From positions 62,001-126,000 of the forward strand of contig CAKPCL010000001.1 in the NCBI GenBank assembly GCA_934141605.1: 64,000 nt of DNA, read 5' to 3'. Source of the stretch: an uncultured Clostridia bacterium. GTDB taxonomy: Bacteria > Bacillota > Clostridia > TANB77 > CAG-508. Each line of letters starts with the position of its first letter. Position 1 is the stretch's first letter. A program made the translations under genes and the position numbers. Positions 56,470 to 64,000 of the stretch are shown here, piece by piece. The notes under the pieces were generated by a model. It made no database searches, was not told the DNA's origin, and saw nothing but the letters and a program-made list of their open reading frames with translations.

Positions 56470-56687
56470 TTTTTATAATTTCACCTCCATAATTTTTTTA
56501 CATTTCTTTTGTATGGATTTTTAATTAGATCTAATTATAAAATTATTTAAACTTGATTTTAAAAATTTTTTTGAATTAAAATTAGATAGATTATAACTAC
56601 TTATTTTTATCCTGTCAATAATTTTTGCGTTTTTTTTCAAAAAATCGACCGCAAAATTCGACATTTTAATTTTGCGGTCTTTTTAAT

Positions 56688-57440
56688 TTATTTTTTTGTT
56701 GCTATATAATATCCTACTCCTCTTTTTGTAATTAATATTTTAGGAGCTGATGTATCTTTTTCTATTTTTTCTCTTATTCTTCTTACTGTAACATCTACTG
56801 TTCTTATATCTCCATAATATTCGTACCCCCACACTTGTTCAAGTAGTGTTTCTCTAGTAATGACTTGTCCTGGTTGTGTTGCTAGAAATTTTAATACTTC
56901 AAATTCTCTTAGTGTTAGGTCTATGATTTCTCCTCTTACTTTTACTTCAAATCTGTCTAAGTCTAATTCCAAATCATTTACTTTTACTATGCTTTCATTT
57001 TTATCTTCTTCCTCATGTATGTTACTATTTGTAGTTTCTTTTGGTATATTTGACATTTCATTTTTTCTTAAATTTGCTTTTACTCTTGCCATTAGTTCTC
57101 TTACACTAAATGGTTTTGTTATATAGTCATCTGCACCTAATTCAAGTCCTACTATTTTATCTATTTCAGCATCTTTGGCTGTTAGCATTAGTATTGGTAT
57201 GTTTAAGTAATTTTTTACTCTTTTGCATACTGATAGACCATCTAGTTTTGGCAGCATTATGTCTAATAGCATTAGGTCTGGTTTTTGTTCTAATGCTATG
57301 TTTACTGCTGTTATACCGTCTGTTGCTTCTAGTGTTTCATATCCTTCTTTTTTTAAATTATATACTAGCACATCTATGATTGATTGTTCATCATCTACTA
57401 CTAATACTTTTTTTACTTCTTTTTCTAAATTTTCTTCCAC
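56688..57440 (-). CDS. OmpR-family response regulator (WalR/PhoP-like), no adjacent kinase
   Basis: A 250-residue regulator. The receiver has VVDDEQSI and the phosphoacceptor in LMLLDIMLPKLDG. The winged helix contains LTLREFEVLKFLA and DIRTVDVTVRRIREKIE, followed by GVGYYIATKK, close in style to WalR/PhoP. A charged linker of about 25 residues separates the domains. No kinase gene is next to it. Confidence 0.92.
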   Translation of the reverse strand: MEENLEKEVKKVLVVDDEQSIIDVLVYNLKKEGYETLEATDGITAVNIALEQKPDLMLLDIMLPKLDGLSVCKRVKNYLNIPILMLTAKDAEIDKIVGLELGADDYITKPFSVRELMARVKANLRKNEMSNIPKETTNSNIHEEEDKNESIVKVNDLELDLDRFEVKVRGEIIDLTLREFEVLKFLATQPGQVITRETLLEQVWGYEYYGDIRTVDVTVRRIREKIEKDTSAPKILITKRGVGYYIATKK

Positions 57441-57574
57441 AAAAATTCCGCCTTTCTATAGCTTTATTTTTATATAAGTAATTTATATCACAATTTTGGT
57501 GATTATACAAGTTTTTTTTGTATTTTATATTATTTTTTGGGTAATAAGGTGACCGTTTAGTTATAAATTAAATT

Positions 57575-57672
57575 TTTTAAGTGTTGATATATTAATATTT
57601 TTTACAGAAAACATATCTAGAGTCTCCCTTATGGTCTTTTGTTGCAAAATATTAATATATCAACACTTAAAA
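57575..57672. repeat. Intergenic palindromic element with perfect 27-bp ends
   Basis: 57575-57601 and 57646-57672 are exact inverse complements around GTGTTGATATATTAATATTT. The 44-base interior carries AACATATCTAGAGTCTCCC and GGTCTTTTG, matching the core at 41745-41786. Confidence 0.8.
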
Positions 57673-57701
57673 TACTATTGTAGTAAAACTGCAATTATTA
57701 A

Positions 57702-57730
57702 TTGACATAATTACATTTTAGTGGTATAAT
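57702..57730 (+). promoter_or_regulatory. Consensus promoter of a small orphan gene
   Basis: TTGACA (57702-57707) and TATAAT (57725-57730) with 17-bp spacing: a perfect consensus. Confidence 0.9.
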
Positions 57731-57778
57731 TTATTTTATTCTGCATATAATATACAAAAAAATTAAGGAGGTTACCAA

Positions 57779-58201
57779 ATGAGTAATGATGCAGCATTAG
57801 TTTTACCCCGGGAAATTAATCCAAGTAAAATTGAGTCTTTTCAGAATTTAGGCTTCACTTTTAACTTAAAAAGTAAGGACTTGTACTGTGTACGACTGCC
57901 AAAAGGTTGGTCTACCACATCATCAACAATTCTCGATGAGAAAAGGAGAAAAAGAGCTTTTTCTTCTAATGAAAAAGTAGAATTGTTACATAGATACGAT
58001 ATCTCTTACAAAAGAGTTGCTAATGATAGGTTTAGTCCTATATTAGTGTATGTATCTGATTCTGATGGAGAAATAGTACAAACTATGGGATTGTGCGGAA
58101 CATACAATTCTGAAGAATTTAAGCAACTTGTTGAAAATGGTTACAAATACCTAAATGAAAATTTCCCAAATTGGAAAAGTCCCTATGCTTATTGGGACTA
58201 A
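57779..58201 (+). CDS. Conserved-looking protein of unknown function (140 aa)
   Basis: A single gene with a perfect promoter, an AAGGAGG site and a strong terminator. It starts MSNDAALVLPREINPSKIES and ends KSPYAYWD; it is soluble and of mixed alpha/beta composition. Codon 11 is CGG followed by G (57809-57811). Unlike the CGGA cases, the zero frame stays open and sensible beyond it, while a shift would stop after a few codons. This gene therefore tests how CGG is read. The family is not recognised. Confidence 0.78.
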   Translation: MSNDAALVLPREINPSKIESFQNLGFTFNLKSKDLYCVRLPKGWSTTSSTILDEKRRKRAFSSNEKVELLHRYDISYKRVANDRFSPILVYVSDSDGEIVQTMGLCGTYNSEEFKQLVENGYKYLNENFPNWKSPYAYWD

Positions 58202-58206
58202 CCTCA

Positions 58207-58236
58207 AAAAACCCTGTGGCATTGCCATAGGGTTTT
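58207..58236 (+). terminator. Terminator of the 140-aa protein gene
   Basis: AAAACCCTGTGGC and GCCATAGGGTTTT flank ATT, followed by ACATTTTTATTT. It overlaps the convergent glucan synthase stop. Confidence 0.85.
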
Positions 58237-61200
58237 ACATTTTTATTTCTATATTATAAATTCCATTATCTTGTAATTTTATAGAATTTTCAACTTTCTC
58301 ACCATTTAGTGTTACTTCTTCTACTCCTGAATTTTTATTATTTGGATTTTTAACAGTAATATTATAAAAAGCATTTTTCCATTTATATTTAATATTATAT
58401 TCTTTCCAGTCTTTTGGGATACATGGTTCTATACTCATGGTTTGGTTTCTTATTTTTAGTCCTAAAATGAATTCAATTCCTGCTTTATAGTACCAACTTG
58501 CTGAGCCTGTATACCATGTCCAACCGCCTCGTCCTGCTAAGTTTCCTGCTCCGTAAATATCAGCTGGTATAACATATGGTTCAACTTTGTATTTGTTACT
58601 TGCTTCTTTTGTTCTTGAGTGTTCAATTGGATTTATCATCCTATATGCTTCTGTTGCTTTGTCTCCAAATCCTAGCATGGCTTCTGCTATTATTACCCAA
58701 CAGCTGGCATGTGTGTATTGACCACCATTTTCTCTAACACCCGGCAAATATGACTTAATATATCCCGGTTCTAATTTTCCTCTTTCAAACGGAGGATCTA
58801 ATAATTTTATTATTCCATTTTCTTTATCTATTAAATGATTTTCAAGACTCTCCATTGATATATACTTTTTATCATTATCTCCTGCATTTGATATAATACT
58901 CCAGCTTTGTGCTATACTATCTATCCTACACTCATCATTAACCATACTTCCAAGCACATTGCCATTGTCCATAAAAGCTCTTTTAAACCATCTTCCGTCC
59001 CAACCATTTGTATTTAATGCTTTCTTTAGTTGTTGCATTATTAGCTCATATCTTTTTATTTGTTCTTCAAAATTTGAAACTTCATAATTTTCATTTGATA
59101 TAATCCATTTATTTTGCTCTATAATAGTTTTCATTATATCTATAAATCTATTTAATACATTATATAGGAAAAATCCAAGCCATACACTTTCTCCAATTCC
59201 TTTAGATCCAACTTTGCTGAAGCCGTCGTTCCAATCTCCACTTCCTATTTTAGGAAGCCCATTTTTTCCAAAGTTTAAACTTCTTTCTATTGCCTTTATA
59301 CAATGTTCAAATATAGTTCCTTCTTCTTTCGTAAATTCAAATTTATCATACCTTTCATCTTCATTTTCTTTTAAAGTTTCTCCTATTAAATACGGAGTTT
59401 TTTCTTCTAATATTGAATAATCCCCTGTAAATTCAATATATTCACAAGTCACATATACAAGCCATAATAAGTCGTCTGAGAATTTTGTCCTTATTCCTCT
59501 TCCTGTTTCTTCATGCCACCAATGTTCAACATCTCCTTCTATAAATTGATGTTTGCTGTGTTTTATAATTTGATGTTTTAAGAAGTCTGGATTTATATAT
59601 TTTAGTGCTATTGTGTCTTGCAATTGGTCTCTGAAGCCATATGCTCCTCCAGATTGATAATATCCTGTTTTTGCTAAAAGCCTACTTTGTATTGTTTGGT
59701 ATATATCCCACCCATTTAAAATAATGTTCATTGATTCTAGTGGTGTATATATTTGTAATTTTCCTAATAAATTTTTCCAGTAATTTTTAACATTTTCTAG
59801 TTCTTGTCTACAATTTTGGATTTTACTGTACTTATATGCCATATTTTTACTGTCAATTGTTGTTTCTTCTGCTCCTAGCATGAAGGTTATCTCTTTTTCT
59901 GATAAACTTTCAAGCTCAACTTCAATTTCATAAGCTACACAGGCCTTTTTTCCTATGCTATTTTCATTATTTAAATTTGTTTTCCTTAACGCATCTGGGT
60001 TCGATAAGTTTCCGTTTCCTAAAAAGAATTTTTTATCTCCTGTATAACTTATTATTTTTTCACTATTTGATACATAAATAATGTCATCACTGAATTCACT
60101 ATTGTATAAATTTTGAACGCAAATTATATTGTTGTTTTTGTCATGTGTTAGGTTTATATAGCCGTCTGATTTTAGTTCATTTTCGCCTAAAACTGGTTTC
60201 ATGTAATATATTATTTTTAGTTTTTTTCTGGTTAAGCTCATATTTTTTAGTTTTAGAATTCCTATTTTTATGCTATCTTCTTTTGGTACAAATACTTCTA
60301 ATTCTTGTTCTATATCATCACTTTTGTGAATATATTTTATATATCCAAATCCGTAAATGACATTATAATTTTTGTCATCTGGCATAGGGTTTAGTCCAAG
60401 TGACCAAGCCTTTTTTGTCTCTAAATCTTTTAAATATATTATTTCTGATGGTATATCATATGTTGCTTCATTTTCCCATGAGCTTATTCTATTTAATCTA
60501 CAATTTTTATACCATGTATATCCACCCATATTTTCTGTCATAAGCGTTCCAAATTTTTCGTTTGCCATAATATGTGACCAAACTGTTGGAAGCCTGTTCT
60601 CTGCGTTAGTTTTTATTAAATATTCTTTTCCGTCTTCTGAAAATGCTCCATATTCATTGTAATATTTAAGTTTTTCAGTATTTTGTAAAATGTCTATATT
60701 GTCAGTATTTTCAGCTTCTATTGTTATATTTTCTATTTCATTTTCAACATTTTTGTATTTTTCTAAATATTCTTCTTCTATTTCTTTAATAGAATTTTCT
60801 AATCCTCCTTTGCTACTGTCTATGGTTACTTTCGCTACAAATTCTAATAGTTCTAAATCTTCTTTACTTATTTCATTTCTTGAAAGTTCAAAAATTCCTC
60901 CTCTTATGTTTTTTAAATATGCCATTTGACTATTTAAAATCATTCCTTCTATTTCTTCTCTTGTATAATTTTCATAACTGTGTTTTTCTTCGTCTATAAT
61001 TACAAGTTCTACTTCAAAGTTTTTAGTTCTTATAAATTCATAAGCTTTTAATATTTCTTTTACAACATATGCTTCATTAACATTTTTTACTTTAACTAAA
61101 ATTATTGGTATATCTCCTGAAATTCCATATTTCCATAGTTCACTTTGTGAATATTTTCTTTTTGGTAATTTATCTAAATTTGTCTTTTTATTAGGATTGC

Positions 61201-64000
61201 TAAATATAATGTATGATAGTATTTTTTGATAGTTTCTTATTTGAGTTCCTTTTATTCTTAAATATCTACTTTGTGCTTCATTTTTTGCTTTTGATAGTTC
61301 AAATGCTTTTTGTATATTTTCTTCTATCTTATATTTTTTGATATTTTCTATTACTTTTTCTTTATTTTCTCCCACTGAAATAATTAAATTGATTGTTGCT
61401 TTTTGATTTGCTTTTATTTTCATTGTTCTTTTTAGTGCTAATATTGGTTCTGTGACTAATCCTATTTTTTTAGAAAATGGACTAGAGTTTTTTACCATTT
61501 GTGGTATTTGAATATTTCCTCTTCCGAATAAACTTTTCTTTGTCTATTTCGTACTCTAAATCCCCAATTACTTCATCATATGTGGATAAATTTGCACACA
61601 TATAAATTTCTTCTTGTTCTCCTCTTTTTTTCCTTTTGACAACTATGCTATTTGTTTCGTGTTCAAAGTCAAAAGTTAAAAATAAGTCATTAAAAGCTGG
61701 GTGAGCATAGTCTTGTTCTTTTTGTGAAAGTACTGGTTCAAAATATGATGTTATTTCTAGTATTTCGTCTTCATTTCCTGTATTTTCTAGTGTAACTTGT
61801 CTTATTTCAACAGGTTCATCTGGTGCTATTATAGTTTCTATTTTTGTTTTTATATTGTCATTTACTATTTCTTGTTCAATTTTATCTGGCATAAAACTTA
61901 TTTGATATTTATTATTTGATTTATAATTCGTGCTCCATATTTTTTTAGATTTGATATTTTTTATATTAAAAAATATTCCTTGTGGGTAGTCTTCTGTTCC
62001 TTTAAATCTGTTAATGAATTTGTTTTTATATATGCTTACTCCTTCGCCTTTTTGGTTCATTGCTATAAGGTAATTTTCGTTACTAATTACATTTCCTCTA
62101 ATTAATCTTTCATCAATTTTCTTGTAGGTGTCTTTTATATAATCTTCATAATCTATATATTTTAATTTTTGTACTTTTTCTTTATTTTCTTTTGTAATTA
62201 TTGCAGTTTCTGGCATTCGTTCTTGTAATAGTATTTTTATTGCATTAATTTTTGGGTTTTGCATAAATCTTTTTTGTAATATATTATTGTTAAATAAATT
62301 ATTTATTGATAATAGTATAAGTCCTTGATGATGTGCCATATAAGTTTTTACTACTGCTGATTGTTTTCCTTTTTCTAATCTTTCTGGTGTAAAATCTATT
62401 GATTCATAAAAACCATATTTTCCATACATCCCATATTCTTCGAGTCTTTTTAAATTTTTATATACTTCCCTTGGGTAATCTGTTATTGCTAAAACACTTC
62501 CATATGGCGCTACTACCATTTCGTCAGCTAGTCCTCTTTTTAGTCCAAGCCATGGAATTCCAAAGGCTTTATATTGATAATTTGAGTGTAAATCTTTTAG
62601 ATTAAATGCCGCTTCTGATATTCCCCATGGTATTTGTAATTTTTTTGCATATTCCATTTGACTCATAATCATAAATTTGCAAGATTCGTCTAATAGGCTT
62701 CCTTTATATTTTGGAATATTTATGTTTGGCATTAAATATTCAAATGAAGTCCCAGACCATGACACTAACCCTTTATATTTTCCAAGTGTTGTAAGTGTTC
62801 TGCTTAAAGAATTCCAATGTTTTACTGGTACATCTTTTTTTGCAATAGCTATTAGGCTGGCTTGTCTTGCTTCAGATGCAAGTAAATCATAATATGAATT
62901 TGTTAGTTTATTGTCTTCTATATTAAACCCAATTGAGAATATTTGTTGTTCTTTTAAATATAATTGTGAAAAATCAGTATTATCAATTATTTTATCTACA
63001 ATTTCTATAATATGATTTTCATTTGATGCTTTTTCTTCTAGCCATATTTTTGTAACATATAGATATCCTACAAAATTACCGCTGTCAACTGTCGATATAT
63101 ATCTTGGAATTAATGGTTCTTTTGTTTCTGTATTATACCAATTGTATAAATGGCCATTCCATTTTTGGAGATTATCTATTGTATAAATTATATTTTCTAA
63201 TATTTCTAGGGTCTTTTCTAAACTAATATATCCTAAATCATTTGCTGAAATAACTGCCAACATTGATAATCCAATATTTGTAGATGATGTTCTTTTTACT
63301 ATTTTGTTTTTTCTATCTTCCTGATAATTATCTGGTATTAAATAATTATTTTCTTGATTTAAATATTTGCTAAAGAAGTTCCATGTTTTTCTGCCTATTT
63401 CTAAGATATATTCTTTTTCATTTTGTGTTAATTTTTCTATTGCCTTTTTTTCTTCATTTTCTTTGCTTATATAGCACATTATTGCAGGTGTAATTAGCCA
63501 TAGCAATCCTAAAAATATTGCTATGATGCTTTTATATTGTACATAAATTATTACTGATAATACTCCAGCAATAACATTTATAAACATATTTTTATAATAT
63601 GACATTAAATCGGTTTTTCCTAGTCTTTCAGCTTCCTCTGAGGTTGTCCACTCTAAAAGATTTTTATGTGTAACTAGTAATCTATATATTGTCTTTCCTA
63701 TTGCTTTTAAAGCCGAATATGCTTTATATGGCATACAACCAAGTGATATTATTGCTCTTAAAAATATTCCTTTTAATCCAGATATTTGCGGTGTAAATGT
63801 TTTTTGCTTTTCCTCTCCTTCTTTTTTTGCTATTATATAATTAAATATTTCTAATATATATGGTGTTAGTTCTATTAATATTAGTAATGCGTCAATTCCT
63901 AATATATTGATTTTAAAGGTAATTCTTAGTATATTTAAATATATTAATGAAGCTAATATTGATATTTCAAATAAACTTCTTCTTAGATTATCAAATATTT
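58235..64000 (-). CDS. Cyclic beta-glucan synthase-like protein (NdvB type), 5' end outside window, with one CGGA recoding
   Basis: A very large protein, at least 1920 residues in the window, on one strand. From the right edge come a membrane region (after FDNLRRSLFEI), a glycoamylase-type domain (LKRGLADEMVVAPYGS, YMAHHQGLILLS) and then a GH94 phosphorylase domain (FRDQLQDTIALKY, HWWHEETGRGIRT, GSGDWNDGFSKVG). This is the order in NdvB/ChvB cyclic glucan synthases. In the nominal frame the first part ends at 61482 and a second frame starts at 61498. At 61524-61526 the codon is CGG before A. Reading CGGA as glycine turns FIRKRK into FIGRGNIQIPQMVKNSSPFS, and FIGRG-type sequence is conserved here. 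The two frames then form one gene. Confidence 0.85.
61523..61526 (-). other. Recoding site: CGGA read as glycine in the glucan synthase
   Basis: On the minus strand the order is TTT ATT CGGA AGA GGA AAT. A single four-base read joins the two overlapping frames exactly and restores the family motif FIGRG. Confidence 0.72.

Noticed and set aside
57779..58201. Fifth gene with CGG recoding
   Set aside because: The codon is CGGG, the zero frame is long and coherent, and a shifted frame stops within about 14 codons.
4514..61526. Systematic sequencing or assembly error adding C before GGA
   Set aside because: Not fully excluded. It is disfavoured because a great many other GGA sites, including ones preceded by C as a third codon base, are in correct frame, while all six exceptions share in-frame CGG.
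1..64000. tRNA, rRNA or CRISPR features
   Set aside because: I found no cloverleaf with a TPsiC arm, no rRNA segments and no regularly spaced direct repeats. The tRNA that would decode CGGA is therefore not in this window.

Overview
The window is strongly AT-rich and reads as the chromosome of an endospore-forming low-GC Firmicute, most likely an uncultured member of the Clostridia. The evidence is spoIIID, the spore protease yabG, veg, a dnaG-rpoD pair, AddB-type recombination and Gram-positive sortases. No rRNA, tRNA, CRISPR array or intact insertion sequence is visible. Most genes lie on the minus strand in short operons with hairpin terminators.

Layout. 1-5.8 kb: mfd (cut by the left edge), a micro-ORF, topB and an HD hydrolase. 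5.9-10.2 kb: leuS, a repeat-rich coiled-coil protein and a putative zinc peptidase. 10.2-18.5 kb: a GltD-like flavoprotein, family-4 uracil-DNA glycosylase, LD-carboxypeptidase, pgeF, addB and an OGG-like glycosylase. 18.6-25.2 kb: a tandem GGDEF protein, a YitT transporter, a radical SAM protein with rnc, veg, yabG, spoIIID and a small orphan gene. 25.3-31.8 kb: an FAD dehydrogenase, cysteine desulfurase, patatin, a WG-repeat protein and a sortase. 32-38.6 kb: an Rpn-family nuclease, a prepilin-like protein, an XRE regulator, a two-component system and MscS. 38.7-46.9 kb: rpoD, dnaG, adhE and cell-wall hydrolases. 47-53.4 kb: a second sortase, rsmA, an ECF sigma/anti-sigma pair and yraN-dprA-comM. 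53.5-64 kb: a PASTA penicillin-binding protein, a second Rpn-like gene, an orphan response regulator, a small orphan gene and a very large cyclic beta-glucan synthase-like gene that leaves the right edge.

The most striking signal is translational. Three unrelated genes (topB, the Rpn nuclease and the glucan synthase) are broken in their nominal frame at in-frame CGG codons followed by A. In all six cases, reading the four bases CGGA as one glycine restores the conserved protein. These are the glycine after YLI in topoisomerase III, four glycines spaced every four residues in the Rpn tail, and the first glycine of FIGRG in the glucan synthase. Frames stay open downstream up to natural stops. 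CGG is otherwise nearly absent from the genes here. This suggests +1 recoding or a quadruplet glycine codon CGGA. A systematic sequence error is the main alternative and cannot be excluded from the sequence alone.

The window also carries two dispersed palindromic repeat families. One is a 29-nt family with a central AGAACCGTCC core; it has altered the 3' end of ldcA and supplies the stop codon of a histidine kinase. The other consists of intergenic elements of roughly 100-150 bp with long AT-rich inverted ends and a conserved core.
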